From Natronincola ferrireducens (GTDB taxonomy: Bacteria; Bacillota; Clostridia; Peptostreptococcales; Natronincolaceae), in contig NZ_FNFP01000002.1 in the NCBI RefSeq assembly GCF_900100845.1, positions 124,001-188,000 on the forward strand: DNA of 64,000 nt, written 5' to 3'. Of the stretch, positions 45,022 through 54,880 are shown one piece after another (the first letter of the stretch is position 1; each line of letters starts with the position of its first letter). The translations under genes and the position numbers were made by a program. A model generated the notes under the pieces. That model was not told where the DNA came from and ran no database searches. It was given only the letters and a program-made list of their open reading frames with translations.

Positions 45022-45957
45022 ATGCTACGAACAGACCTATGTAAGATTTTAAATATTGAGTATCCCATTATTCAAGGGGGGATGGCATGGCTTGCTACTG
45101 CTGAATTAGCAGCAGCTGTATCAAATGCTGGTGGTTTAGGGGTCATTGCTGCTGGGAATGCTCCAAGTGAAGTTGTTGAAAAAGAAATTTTGAAGGCTAA
45201 AGAATTGACAGATAAACCCTTTGGAGTAAACGTCATGCTATTATCTCCCTTTTTAGAGGAGGTCATGGAAGTTATCTATAGGCACAAGGTACCAGTTGTT
45301 ACAACGGGGGCTGGTAACCCTGGCAAGTATATTAAGAAGCTAAAGGAAGTAGGTACGAAAATTGTACCTGTTGTGCCTTCAGTAGCCCTTGCAAGAAGAA
45401 TGGAAAGCTTAGGGGTTGATGCTGTAATTGTAGAAGGTACAGAGGCAGGTGGCCACGTTGGAGAACTAACAACCTTTGTATTAGTACCACAGGTAGCAGA
45501 TGAATTAAAGATTCCTGTTATTGCAGCTGGTGGTATTGTTGATGGCAGAGGATTAGTTGCGGCTTTAGCATTAGGAGCTAAGGGTGTACAAATGGGTACT
45601 CGATTTATTTGTTCAAATGAGTGTACCGTTCATGACAGGTATAAGGAGATAGTGATAAAGGCTAAGGATAGAGATGCAATTGTTACTGCTAGAAGCACTG
45701 GACATCCTGTAAGGGTTTTAAAAAATAAGTTTGCTAAAGAACTTGTAAAGTTAGAGAAAGAAGGTATATCTCCTGAAGAATTAGAAAAGATAGGGGTAGG
45801 GAGATTAAGACTAGCAGTAGTAGAAGGAGATGTGGAAAATGGTTCTGTAATGGCAGGTCAAGTAGCAGCTATGGTAAAAACCATTAAGCCATGTCAACAA
45901 ATCATAGATGAAGTAATAGATCAAGCAGCAGGAATACTCAAGAATTTGAAGGCATAG
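45022..45957 (+). CDS. fabK: FMN-dependent enoyl-ACP reductase II (FabK)
   Basis: FabK catalyses the last reduction of each elongation cycle with FMN and NAD(P)H. The nitronate-monooxygenase-like barrel shows EYPIIQGGMAWLA, GVNVMLLSPF, VEGTEAGGHVGE, PVIAAGGIVDGRG and GVQMGTRFICSNE. Length 311 is typical. Its presence in the operon, with no fabI or fabL nearby, suggests that elongation here uses FabK. SD TAGGAGAAGGTGAT. Confidence 0.94.
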   Translation: MLRTDLCKILNIEYPIIQGGMAWLATAELAAAVSNAGGLGVIAAGNAPSEVVEKEILKAKELTDKPFGVNVMLLSPFLEEVMEVIYRHKVPVVTTGAGNPGKYIKKLKEVGTKIVPVVPSVALARRMESLGVDAVIVEGTEAGGHVGELTTFVLVPQVADELKIPVIAAGGIVDGRGLVAALALGAKGVQMGTRFICSNECTVHDRYKEIVIKAKDRDAIVTARSTGHPVRVLKNKFAKELVKLEKEGISPEELEKIGVGRLRLAVVEGDVENGSVMAGQVAAMVKTIKPCQQIIDEVIDQAAGILKNLKA

Positions 45958-45976
45958 GGCAAGGAGGAGTAGGAAC

Positions 45977-46927
45977 ATGGGAAAAACTGCTTTTGTATTT
46001 CCGGGGCAAGGAGCTCAATATGTAGGTATGGGAAAGGAATTTGCTGATAACTTTAAGGTTTCTAAAAGGACCTATGAGGAAGCTAGTGATTTCTTAGGCA
46101 TAGATATGAAGGGGATTTGTTTTAATGGACCTGACGAGGAACTGGTAAAAACCGAAAATACACAGCCTGCTATATTGACTACTAGCATAGCTATATTAAG
46201 GGCTTTAGAGGAATTAGGCATAGACTGTCAAATGACAGCAGGCCTAAGCTTAGGTGAATACGGATCTTTGGTAAAATCCAATGTATTTGAATTTAGTGAT
46301 GCTGTAAAGTTAGTAAAAAATCGCGGAAAATATATGCAGGAAGCTGTTCCTATAGGGTCAGGGATTATGGCAGCAATTTTAGGCTTAGATAGAAGTCAGT
46401 TGGAAGAATGTCTTAAGAGTTGTCGTCAGCATGGCGTTGTTGAAGCTGCGAATTATAATAGTCCTGGACAAATCGTTATATCTGGTGAGGTGGAAGCCGT
46501 AAAACTAGCAGTAAAAAAAGCTGTTGAGTTAGGAGCCAAGAAAGCGGTTGTATTACCTGTAAGTGCACCTTTCCATTGTAGTTTATTGAAGCCAGCGGGA
46601 GAACGATTAAAGTATGATCTGGAAAACTTAAAAATAAATCCCCCTAAAATTCCGGTAATAACCAATCATGCAGCTCAAATACTAAACTGTAAAACACAAG
46701 TTATACCATCCCTAGTGGAACAAGTAAGCAAGTCTGTTTTATGGCAAGATTCTGTTGAATTAATGATAGAAAACGGGGTGGATACTTTTATAGAGATTGG
46801 GCCTGGCAAAACCTTGGCTGCCTTTATAAAAAGGATTACAAAGGCTTTAGATAAAAAAGTAAGTATATACAGTATAGAAGATATGAATGGTTTAAAAGCT
46901 TTAACAACAAGTTTAGGAGGGATATAA
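45977..46927 (+). CDS. fabD: Malonyl-CoA:ACP transacylase (FabD)
   Basis: FabD loads malonyl groups onto ACP. FVFPGQGAQYVGMG near the N-terminus, the nucleophile motif GLSLGEYG (Ser at about residue 90), the conserved Arg segment NRGKYMQEAVP and the His in VSAPFHCSLL are present. Length 316 is typical. It ends directly before the fabG start codon. Confidence 0.95.
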   Translation: MGKTAFVFPGQGAQYVGMGKEFADNFKVSKRTYEEASDFLGIDMKGICFNGPDEELVKTENTQPAILTTSIAILRALEELGIDCQMTAGLSLGEYGSLVKSNVFEFSDAVKLVKNRGKYMQEAVPIGSGIMAAILGLDRSQLEECLKSCRQHGVVEAANYNSPGQIVISGEVEAVKLAVKKAVELGAKKAVVLPVSAPFHCSLLKPAGERLKYDLENLKINPPKIPVITNHAAQILNCKTQVIPSLVEQVSKSVLWQDSVELMIENGVDTFIEIGPGKTLAAFIKRITKALDKKVSIYSIEDMNGLKALTTSLGGI

Positions 46928-47671
46928 TTGAACCTTAAAGGGAAAAGTGCCATTGTAACAGGGGGTTCTAGGGGAATAGGCAAAGCTATTGCATTAGAAC
47001 TAGCTAAAAATGGGGCAAATGTAATGATTAACTATACCAGTAATCAAAAAGCTGCTGAAGAGGTAGTAAAAGAGTTGGAGTCTTACAATGTCAAAGGAGT
47101 TGCAGTACAGTGTGATGTAACCAAAGCTGACGATGTAAAAATGATGATGGATCAAGCCGATGAAAAATTTGATACTATTGACATCTTGGTGAATAATGCT
47201 GGTATAACAAAAGATAACCTACTCCTGCGAATGAAGGAGGAGGAATGGCAACAGGTAATGGATGTAAACCTTAAGGGAGTATTCCTGTGTACTAAGGCTG
47301 TCATCAGGAAAATGATGAAGCAAAAGTATGGTAAGATTGTCAATATATCATCAGTAGTAGGTGTTACAGGGAATGCAGGACAAGCAAACTATTCGGCTTC
47401 TAAAGCTGGTGTGATAGGGTTTACAAAGTCAATAGCAAAGGAAATTGCTGGGAAAAATATTAATGTCAATGCTATTGCCCCAGGATTTATTGATACAGAT
47501 ATGACAGCTGTTTTATCGGATGAGGTAAAGCGTAGTTTAATAAATAATATTCCGTTAAAAAGGTATGGTAAACCTGAAGATATAGCAAATTTGGTTGTAT
47601 TTTTAAGTAGTGATCAAGCTAATTATATTACTGGTCAAGTTATCCATGTCGATGGAGGCATGGCAATTTAA
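46928..47671 (+). CDS. fabG: 3-oxoacyl-ACP reductase (FabG)
   Basis: FabG is an NADPH-dependent short-chain dehydrogenase. [12 protein letters not shown] binds the cofactor, NNAGITKD follows, the catalytic Ser-Tyr-Lys lies in ISSVVG and YSASKAGV, and [12 protein letters not shown] and [12 protein letters not shown] end the protein. Length 247 is typical. TTG start 46928, behind GGAGGGATA, with no gap from fabD. Confidence 0.95.
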   Translation: MNLKGKSAIVTGGSRGIGKAIALELAKNGANVMINYTSNQKAAEEVVKELESYNVKGVAVQCDVTKADDVKMMMDQADEKFDTIDILVNNAGITKDNLLLRMKEEEWQQVMDVNLKGVFLCTKAVIRKMMKQKYGKIVNISSVVGVTGNAGQANYSASKAGVIGFTKSIAKEIAGKNINVNAIAPGFIDTDMTAVLSDEVKRSLINNIPLKRYGKPEDIANLVVFLSSDQANYITGQVIHVDGGMAI

Positions 47672-47708
47672 AATAGAAGCATACTATAATTATAGGGAGG
47701 AATTTATA

Positions 47709-47939
47709 ATGGTATTTGAGAAAGTTGTAAAAATTATTGCTGAGCAATTAGGAGTAGAGGATATTGCATCAATTAAAAAAGAGACATCACTGATAAATGA
47801 TTTAGAGGCAGACTCATTGGATGCAGTAGAAATTATTATGGCTATTGAAGATGAGTTTGATGTTGAAATACCTGATGATGAAGCTGAACATTTTAAAAAT
47901 ATTGGCGACATTGTTACCTTTGTGGAAAAAAATCTATAG
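47709..47939 (+). CDS. acpP: Acyl carrier protein
   Basis: ACP carries growing acyl chains on a phosphopantetheine attached to the Ser of [10 protein letters not shown]. The product, from ATG 47709 behind GGGAGG, is 76 acidic residues ([15 protein letters not shown] at the start). The longer frame reaching into fabG lacks support. A stable hairpin lies between its stop and fabF. Confidence 0.95.
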   Translation: MVFEKVVKIIAEQLGVEDIASIKKETSLINDLEADSLDAVEIIMAIEDEFDVEIPDDEAEHFKNIGDIVTFVEKNL

Positions 47940-47951
47940 GCATAAAAATAG

Positions 47952-47988
47952 ACCTGAGAGCTCCTAACTTCATAGGGGTTTCTCAGGT
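47952..47988 (+). promoter_or_regulatory. Stable hairpin between acpP and fabF
   Basis: ACCTGAGA and TCTCAGGT form eight perfect pairs, extended by about six more with one bulge, around an 8-base loop. No T-run follows, so it is not a simple terminator. It sits 22 bases before the fabF start and may stabilise the acpP 3' end or set the acpP:fabF ratio. Confidence 0.55.
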
Positions 47989-48010
47989 GTCATTGGTAAA
48001 GGAGGACAAT

Positions 48011-49252
48011 ATGAAAAAAAGAGTTGTCGTGACGGGATTAGGCTGTGTTACTCCTGTAGGAATAGGCAAAGAATTCTTCTGGAAAGCTCTTACGTCGGGT
48101 GTTTGTGGAGTGGATTATATTGAAAAATTTGATACAACAGATTACCCTACCAAAATAGCTGCTGAGGTAAAAGGTTTCAATCCAGAAGAGTATATGGATA
48201 AAAAAGAAGCAAAAAAAATGGATAGGTTTACCCAATTCGCCATCGCAGCTTCTAAGTTAGCTGTTGAAGATGCAAAATTAGATATAGAGAATGTAGAAGC
48301 TGAGAGGTTTGGTGTAGTTCTTGGGTCAGGAATAGGTGGTATTGAAACCTTTGAAGAACAAAATAACAAGTTAATGGATAGGGGACCAAGAAGGATTAGT
48401 CCATTCTTTATACCTATGATGATTACAAATATGGGTTCTGGACAGGTTTCAATGTTTTTCAATGCTAAAGGACCAAATAGTACCGTTGTTACTGCATGTG
48501 CATCTTCAACCAATGCTGTGGGAGAAGCCTTTAAAATTATTGAACGCGGAGACGCAGACATTATGATTACAGGTGGGACAGAAGCTTCTATCACACCTCT
48601 TGCTATGGCAGGCTTTTGTTCTATGAAGGCTATGTCCACCTATAACGAAGATCCTAAAAAGGCCAGTAGGCCCTTTGATACAAATAGAGATGGGTTTGTT
48701 ATGGGAGAAGGAGCAGGTATATTAATACTAGAGGATTTAGAGCATGCTCTTAAAAGGGGGGCTCCTATTTATGCTGAAATTGTGGGGTATGGTATGAGTA
48801 GTGATGCTTACCATATTACTACACCAGACCCAGAAGGCAAAGGCGCTTCTAGGGCGATGGAAAATGCTTTAAAGGATGCCGATGTTTCCTATGAAAAAAT
48901 TGATTATATTAATGCCCATGGAACTAGTACCCCTTATAATGATAAGTTTGAAACGATGGCTATCAAAAAAGTGTTTAAGGAGCATGCAAAGAAATTGTGT
49001 ATAAGCTCAACTAAATCTATGACGGGACATCTATTAGGGGCAGCCGGTGGAGTGGAGGGTATAGCATGTGTTCTAGCTATTTATAATGATAAGGTGCCAC
49101 CTACCATTAACTATGAAACCCCTGATGAAGAATGTGATTTAGATTATGTTCCAAACGTGGCTAAGGAAAAAGAGGTAAGATATGCTCTTTCTAATTCCTT
49201 TGGTTTTGGAGGCCACAATGCTACTATTATTTTCAAAAAGTACGATAAATAA
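48011..49252 (+). CDS. fabF: 3-oxoacyl-ACP synthase II (FabF)
   Basis: FabF elongates acyl-ACP by condensation with malonyl-ACP. The Cys-His-His triad is present in [28 protein letters not shown] and [14 protein letters not shown]. The start ATG 48011 follows AAAGGAGGA; the GTG at 47987 would place the SD inside the gene. Length 413 is typical. It is the last gene of the fapR operon, followed by a strong terminator. Confidence 0.95.
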   Translation: MKKRVVVTGLGCVTPVGIGKEFFWKALTSGVCGVDYIEKFDTTDYPTKIAAEVKGFNPEEYMDKKEAKKMDRFTQFAIAASKLAVEDAKLDIENVEAERFGVVLGSGIGGIETFEEQNNKLMDRGPRRISPFFIPMMITNMGSGQVSMFFNAKGPNSTVVTACASSTNAVGEAFKIIERGDADIMITGGTEASITPLAMAGFCSMKAMSTYNEDPKKASRPFDTNRDGFVMGEGAGILILEDLEHALKRGAPIYAEIVGYGMSSDAYHITTPDPEGKGASRAMENALKDADVSYEKIDYINAHGTSTPYNDKFETMAIKKVFKEHAKKLCISSTKSMTGHLLGAAGGVEGIACVLAIYNDKVPPTINYETPDEECDLDYVPNVAKEKEVRYALSNSFGFGGHNATIIFKKYDK

Positions 49253-49258
49253 ATTTTC

Positions 49259-49302
49259 AAAAAATAATTATGGAAATAAGTGGGTTTCCATAATTATTTT
49301 TT
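49259..49302 (+). terminator. Terminator of the fatty-acid operon
   Basis: A perfect 18-bp stem (AAAAAATAATTATGGAAA with its complement) and an 8-base loop end in TTTTTT, six bases after the fabF stop. Confidence 0.93.
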
Positions 49303-49459
49303 GCATTTATAGGGATTTAATAGTAAAATGTTATTGAATTTATATGATAAATAGAAATACTTTAAAAACTATTGAAAATTGGTATATAGAAAAATCATTC
49401 TACTTTAAATTACAACTATGTTAAAATATTTTTTATCATGGTATTTTGGAGGGAAAGCG

Positions 49460-50155
49460 ATGCAATATATAGAGGATCATATAAAGGAATTACAGGAGAC
49501 ATTGAATTATAAATTTAAGGATTTAGAGCTATTAAAGGAAGCCTTAACCCATAGCTCTTATGCAAATGAATCTAAAACTAAAAAGGCCAAATATAATGAA
49601 CGATTGGAATTTTTAGGAGATTCTATTTTGGGTTTGGTGGTAAGTGAGTATATATTTATGACCTATAAGCATTTACCGGAAGGAGAACTAACAAAGGTTA
49701 GAGCCAATGTAGTTTGCGAACCTTCCCTAGCTGTTCAAGCAAGAGGAATAAATTTAGGAAAATATTTACTGCTGGGAAAAGGAGAAGATTTTACCGGTGG
49801 GCGACAAAGAGAATCTATATTGGCAGATGCTTTTGAGGCTTTGATTGGGGCTATATATATTGATGGTGGTATTGAAGTTACAAAGAGATTTATCCTGGGT
49901 AAGTTTTTGGAGAGTATTGATTTAGCAACTAAAGGCAGTTTGTTTAGAGATTATAAAACCCTTTTGCAGGAACTGCTGCAGAGTAAAACCTCAGAAAAAA
50001 TTACTTATCATGTTGTTAGAGAACATGGACCTGATCATAACAAAAGTTTTGATGTAGAAGTATTGATAGGGAATAAAGTCATTGGAAGAGGTAGTGGAAA
50101 AAGTAAAAAGGAGGCAGAACAAAGAGCTGCCCAAGAAGCAATTAAGCGAGGTTAG
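49460..50155 (+). CDS. rnc: Ribonuclease III
   Basis: RNase III cleaves double-stranded RNA, including rRNA precursors. The catalytic signature ERLEFLGDSILGLVVSEYI, the second acidic cluster DAFEALIGAIYID and a C-terminal dsRNA-binding domain (about residues 158-231, with GRGSGKSKKEAEQRAAQ) are present. I set the start at ATG 49460 behind GGAGGG; the ATG at 49418 is in AT-rich leader. Length 231 is typical. It begins the rnc-radical SAM-smc-ftsY run. Confidence 0.95.
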   Translation: MQYIEDHIKELQETLNYKFKDLELLKEALTHSSYANESKTKKAKYNERLEFLGDSILGLVVSEYIFMTYKHLPEGELTKVRANVVCEPSLAVQARGINLGKYLLLGKGEDFTGGRQRESILADAFEALIGAIYIDGGIEVTKRFILGKFLESIDLATKGSLFRDYKTLLQELLQSKTSEKITYHVVREHGPDHNKSFDVEVLIGNKVIGRGSGKSKKEAEQRAAQEAIKRG

Positions 50156-50162
50156 ATGAAAT

Positions 50163-51194
50163 ATGTCAAAAAAACTTTATATTATTCCCATTTTTATACC
50201 CCATAAAGGCTGTCCCCATGATTGTAGCTTTTGCAATCAAAAGAAAATAGCCGGAGAAATAATAGATGTTACCTGTAGGGATGTAGATAGAATTATTCAT
50301 CATTATTTAAATTTATTTTCTGAGCAAGCTAAAACTATAGAGGTTGCCTTTTATGGAGGAAGCTTTACAGGACTGTCTAAGGAAAAACAGATTGAACTTC
50401 TAAAGCCAGCTTTTGATATGAAGAAAAAAGGGATTATTCACAGTATTAGGCTGTCAACAAGACCAGATTATATTGACACAGAAATACTAGAGAACTTAAA
50501 AGAATATGGTGTTTCTACCATTGAATTAGGTTTGCAATCTACCGATGACAATATACTTCTTTTAAATAATAGGGGACATACAAGGGATGAAATTGTAAAG
50601 GCTGCTGTATTAATTAAGGATTTCCAATTTAAATTAGGACTACAAATGATGGTGGGTCTGCTGGGAGACAATAGACAAACAATAGATAAAACTGCTGAGG
50701 ATATTATTTTATTGAAGCCCGACTTCGTAAGGGTCTATCCAACAGTTGTTATCCAAGATACCTACTTAGAAAAATTGTACTACAAAGGAAAATATAGACC
50801 TTTTACCCTAGGGGATACAGTTGAGATTTGCAAGGATCTCTTACTGAAGTTTGAGGAAAAGGATATACCAGTTATCCGCTTAGGATTACAAAGTACTGAG
50901 GATATTCAGCAAGGCAAGGCTATTATTGCAGGACCCTATCACCCCGCCTTTAGAGAAATAGTTGAATCTGAGATTTATAAAGATAGAATAGAGACAAAAC
51001 TTAAAAATAAGCAGTTACTAAAAGAGGCTATATTAACAGTTTATTGTCATCCTAAGGTTATATCAAAAATAGCGGGCTTTAAGCAATGTAACAAGCTATA
51101 TTTTATTAATAAATATAGCTTGTATAAGATGATAATTAAATCTTGTGATAATATGGAAACAAAAGATGTTAAAGTAGAAATAACTGTTCAATAG
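50163..51194 (+). CDS. Elp3-like radical SAM protein
   Basis: The [4Fe-4S] motif CPHDCSFC (CxxxCxxC, at about residues 17-24), FYGGSFTGLS, RLSTRPDYID, ELGLQSTDD and MMVGLLGD place it in the Elp3-type radical SAM clade. There is no C-terminal acetyltransferase domain, so it is not a full Elp3 acetyltransferase. The gene is common between rnc and smc in clostridia. Neighbours suggest an RNA- or ribosome-related modification, but no reaction is known. SD is weak; the ATG lies 7 bases after the rnc stop. Confidence 0.85.
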   Translation: MSKKLYIIPIFIPHKGCPHDCSFCNQKKIAGEIIDVTCRDVDRIIHHYLNLFSEQAKTIEVAFYGGSFTGLSKEKQIELLKPAFDMKKKGIIHSIRLSTRPDYIDTEILENLKEYGVSTIELGLQSTDDNILLLNNRGHTRDEIVKAAVLIKDFQFKLGLQMMVGLLGDNRQTIDKTAEDIILLKPDFVRVYPTVVIQDTYLEKLYYKGKYRPFTLGDTVEICKDLLLKFEEKDIPVIRLGLQSTEDIQQGKAIIAGPYHPAFREIVESEIYKDRIETKLKNKQLLKEAILTVYCHPKVISKIAGFKQCNKLYFINKYSLYKMIIKSCDNMETKDVKVEITVQ

Positions 51195-51283
51195 AAGACC
51201 TTAAAATCTTTTGTAGAGTAATGACCTTATTTTATGATAAAATATCTTTATGGAAATTTTATGGCATGTTTGGAGGGAATATT

Positions 51284-54200
51284 TTGTATTTAAAAAAGGT
51301 AGAGCTTCATGGTTTCAAATCCTTTGCCAATAAAATAGAGATGAGCTTTGAAAAAGGTGTTACTGCAGTAGTAGGGCCAAATGGAAGTGGGAAAAGTAAT
51401 ATTTCAGATGCCATAAGATGGGTCCTTGGGGAACAGAGTGTTAAGTCCCTAAGGGGTAGTAAGATGGAGGATGTTATTTTTTCAGGAACAAGCAATAGAA
51501 AGGCTTTAGGTATGGCGGAGGTTTCTCTCACTTTGGATAACAGCTCTCAAATGCTACCAATAGATTATGAAGAAGTCACCATTACAAGAAGGATGTATCG
51601 ATCTGGAGAAAGTGAATACTATTTAAATAAATCAAACTGTCGTCTGAAGGATATAAGAGAGCTATTAATGGACACAGGAATTGGAAAAGATGGCTATTCT
51701 ATTATTGGCCAAGGAAAAATTGATGAGATATTAAGTAGTAAATCTGAAGATAGAAGGCAATTGTTTGAAGAAGCTGTAGGAATTGTTAAGTATAAACATA
51801 GGAAACAGGAGGCTACAAAAAAAATAAATGCAACAAAGGATAACTTGTTAAGGGTGACAGACATCATTCATGAACTACAAAGTCAATTGGGACCTTTAGA
51901 AAAACAAAGTAAAAAAGCTAAAAGGTATACTTCTTTAAAGGAAAATCTCCTAAAGCTGGAGGTAAATCTTTTTATTAAAGAAATTGACAAGATAGATTTA
52001 GAGCTAAAACATATCCATCAACAGATGGATATGCTTAAAAAATCATTAGCACTCCAAAATAACGAGAAGGAAAGCTATTTTACTAAGTTGGAAGAAATCC
52101 AAAAACAACTGGATTTATGGGAGAATGAGATTGAACATTGTCAAAAAGACTTTTATGCTACACAAGGTGATATTGGTAAAAAAGAAGGAGAAGTTAATTT
52201 AAACCAAGAAAAACTAGCACATTTCATAGAAAATATTGAAAGACTTGAAAAAGAAGTTGAAGATATTTATAGGGATAATATAAAGGTTACAAAACAGTTA
52301 GAGGAAAAACTGACACAGTTAAAAAATGTAGATACATCATTAAAGGAATTAGAAGAAAATTTAAAGAAAGAAACAATGGAATATGAAAAGATAAATGAGT
52401 CTAGCACTATAAAATTACAGGATATAGAGGAATCAAAATCTAGCATCATTAATACGTTAAATGATATATCTGACAAAAAAAGTGATGGTAATAGTTTGAA
52501 AACTCTTGTAAACACAATGGATCATCGTATAGGTCAAATTCATAAGGATAGAATAAATTATGAAAAAAAAGAAGAAGAAACACAAAAAAAGATTTGTGAT
52601 TTACAGCAATCTCTTGAAACAGTATTAAAAAACCTTGAAAAAACAGAAAAAGAAATAACTATAATTACTATAGAAAAAGATAGAATAGAAAATCAACAAC
52701 AGGATATAGAAAACCAACTAGAAATCATAAAAAATCAAACGAATCATAACCAGTCCAAGAGAAATATTATCGAGGAAATGGAAAGGGAACATGATGGTTA
52801 CAACAGAAGTGTAAAGAACACCTTAATAGCTTGTAAAAAGGATAAATACTTAGGAGAAGGAATCTATGGTGTTGTAGCCAACTTAATGAAGGTGCCAAAG
52901 GGATATGAAACAGCCATAGAAACTGCACTAGGAGCAGCTATACAAAATATTGTTACAAGAAATGAGGAAGATGCTAAAAAACTGATAGCCTATTTAAAAA
53001 AACACAACCTAGGCAGAATAACTCTTTTACCATTGACTTCAATGCAGAAAAAATCTATGAATCAAGAGGAATTGGAGATTGTTAAGGAAATTGACAATGC
53101 CAAGATTGCTATAGACCTTGTTGAGTTTCATAATCAGTTTTTAAAGGTATTTTCTAATCTATTAGGAAGGGTGGTAGTTGTTCCTAATATAGATATAGGT
53201 GTAAAAGCTGCTAAAAAGCTGCACTATAAGCTTAAAATTGTTACTGTAGATGGAGATATCATAAATATTGGGGGTTCTTTAACAGGCGGTAGTTCTACAT
53301 TTAAGGGTAACAGTATTTTAGGCAGAAAAAGGGAATTGGAAGAACTAAACCAATCGATAGTTATTTTAGAAGAACAAGGCAAGAGATTAAAGGAAAAACG
53401 CAACATACTGCTTGAACAACTAAATAATAAGCAACACAAATTAGAAATTTTACATAAACAGCAGCAGGAAAATAAAATTATTGAGGCTACTTTAAAAAGC
53501 AAACTTCAACAGGCTAAAGAGGAAAAATATGAAACAACTGATTTTATTCATAGGATGAAGCGAGAACTACAGGAGCTAGAGGAAGCTAAAAAAACCACAT
53601 TAGAAAAATATAAGCTCATTGAGAGGGCAATACAAGATATGGAGGAGACTATTTCCCAAACAAAACAGATGGTAGAAGGTTATGAAGAAAACATTGTTAA
53701 AGAAAAACAGCAATTAGAAAAACTGAATGAAGGAATAACTAAAGGTAAAATTAAGACTGCTACTATAAGAGAACAAAAAAAATCTTTATTGCAGGAAATT
53801 GAAAACCTTCAAACAATCTTAAAGTTCAATGAGACCCAGCTAGAGGAAAAAAACAAACGGATAGCTGAGATTAATAAAGACCATAAAATACTTCATCAAG
53901 TGATTGAAGAAAATAAAATACAGTTACAAAATTTAATGGGAATACTCAGAGAGTTAGAAAAAAAGTTAGAGGAGTTAAAGAAGAAGAGGCAGGATCTATT
54001 ACAAGTAGATAAACAGAAAAAGGAAAGTCTCCAACAGATTGAAGAAATAATAAAGGACTTAAATGAAAGTACCTATAAATTGGACATGAAATGTACTAGG
54101 TTAGAAATGCAACAGCAAAGCTTTTATAACAAGCTATGGGAGGAATATGAATTAACTTATATTCAAGCAAAGAATATAAGAGAAGATATAACAGACAACA

Positions 54201-54868
54201 TAAATATAGGGAGGGAAATCAAGACTTTAAAGGATGAGATTAAAGGATTGGGTCATATTAATATGGAGTCCATCCAGGAGTATGAAAATGTTAAGGAACG
54301 TTATGAATTCTTAACAAATCAAAAAGATGATTTAGAAAAAGCTCGACAAACTTTAGCTAAGGTTATCAAGGATATGGAAGAAACCATGAAAAAGCAGTTT
54401 CTAGAAGAGTTCATTAAAATTAGAAAGAATTTTAATGATGTGTTTATTAAGCTTTTTGGTGGTGGAAAGGCTCAGCTTGTTTTAGAGGATGAAAAAGATT
54501 TGTTAAATTGTGGTATTGAAATTATTGCTCAGCCACCAGGGAAAAAACTTCAAAGTTTATCTTTGCTATCAGGAGGGGAACGGGCATTAACTGCGATATC
54601 TTTATTATTTGGCATATTATTAGTTAAGCCTAGCCCATTCTGTATTTTAGACGAAATTGAAGCAGCGTTGGATGATGCAAATGTTAATAGATTTGCAGGA
54701 TTTTTGCAGGAACTTTCCCCTGACACCCAGTTTGTTGTTGTTACCCATAGAAGGGGAACAATGGAAAGTGCTGATGCCCTATATGGAGTTACTATGGAGG
54801 AAGAAGGTATATCAAAAATTGTTTCAGTTAAATTTACCGATGAAATGAACAATGAAATCGCCAGTTAG
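51284..54868 (+). CDS. smc: Chromosome segregation protein SMC
   Basis: SMC condenses and resolves chromosomes with ScpA and ScpB. The N-terminal ATPase half has Walker A GPNGSGKSN (residues 31-39). Two long coiled coils flank a hinge at about residues 510-660 (GVVANLMKVPKGYETAIE; TVDGDIINIGGSLTGGS). The C-terminal half has the signature LSGGERAL and Walker B CILDEIEAALDD. I set the start at TTG 51284, behind GGAGGG, giving 1194 residues, the usual length; the ATG at 51221 adds 21 unmatched residues. Confidence 0.95.
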   Translation: MYLKKVELHGFKSFANKIEMSFEKGVTAVVGPNGSGKSNISDAIRWVLGEQSVKSLRGSKMEDVIFSGTSNRKALGMAEVSLTLDNSSQMLPIDYEEVTITRRMYRSGESEYYLNKSNCRLKDIRELLMDTGIGKDGYSIIGQGKIDEILSSKSEDRRQLFEEAVGIVKYKHRKQEATKKINATKDNLLRVTDIIHELQSQLGPLEKQSKKAKRYTSLKENLLKLEVNLFIKEIDKIDLELKHIHQQMDMLKKSLALQNNEKESYFTKLEEIQKQLDLWENEIEHCQKDFYATQGDIGKKEGEVNLNQEKLAHFIENIERLEKEVEDIYRDNIKVTKQLEEKLTQLKNVDTSLKELEENLKKETMEYEKINESSTIKLQDIEESKSSIINTLNDISDKKSDGNSLKTLVNTMDHRIGQIHKDRINYEKKEEETQKKICDLQQSLETVLKNLEKTEKEITIITIEKDRIENQQQDIENQLEIIKNQTNHNQSKRNIIEEMEREHDGYNRSVKNTLIACKKDKYLGEGIYGVVANLMKVPKGYETAIETALGAAIQNIVTRNEEDAKKLIAYLKKHNLGRITLLPLTSMQKKSMNQEELEIVKEIDNAKIAIDLVEFHNQFLKVFSNLLGRVVVVPNIDIGVKAAKKLHYKLKIVTVDGDIINIGGSLTGGSSTFKGNSILGRKRELEELNQSIVILEEQGKRLKEKRNILLEQLNNKQHKLEILHKQQQENKIIEATLKSKLQQAKEEKYETTDFIHRMKRELQELEEAKKTTLEKYKLIERAIQDMEETISQTKQMVEGYEENIVKEKQQLEKLNEGITKGKIKTATIREQKKSLLQEIENLQTILKFNETQLEEKNKRIAEINKDHKILHQVIEENKIQLQNLMGILRELEKKLEELKKKRQDLLQVDKQKKESLQQIEEIIKDLNESTYKLDMKCTRLEMQQQSFYNKLWEEYELTYIQAKNIREDITDNINIGREIKTLKDEIKGLGHINMESIQEYENVKERYEFLTNQKDDLEKARQTLAKVIKDMEETMKKQFLEEFIKIRKNFNDVFIKLFGGGKAQLVLEDEKDLLNCGIEIIAQPPGKKLQSLSLLSGGERALTAISLLFGILLVKPSPFCILDEIEAALDDANVNRFAGFLQELSPDTQFVVVTHRRGTMESADALYGVTMEEEGISKIVSVKFTDEMNNEIAS

Positions 54869-54880
54869 GAGGAAACATCT

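Noticed and set aside
48142-48639. 165-codon ORF on the minus strand inside fabF
   Set aside because: It is antisense to a complete fabF, has no SD or recognisable family, and its Ser/Ile-rich composition is typical of shadow frames.
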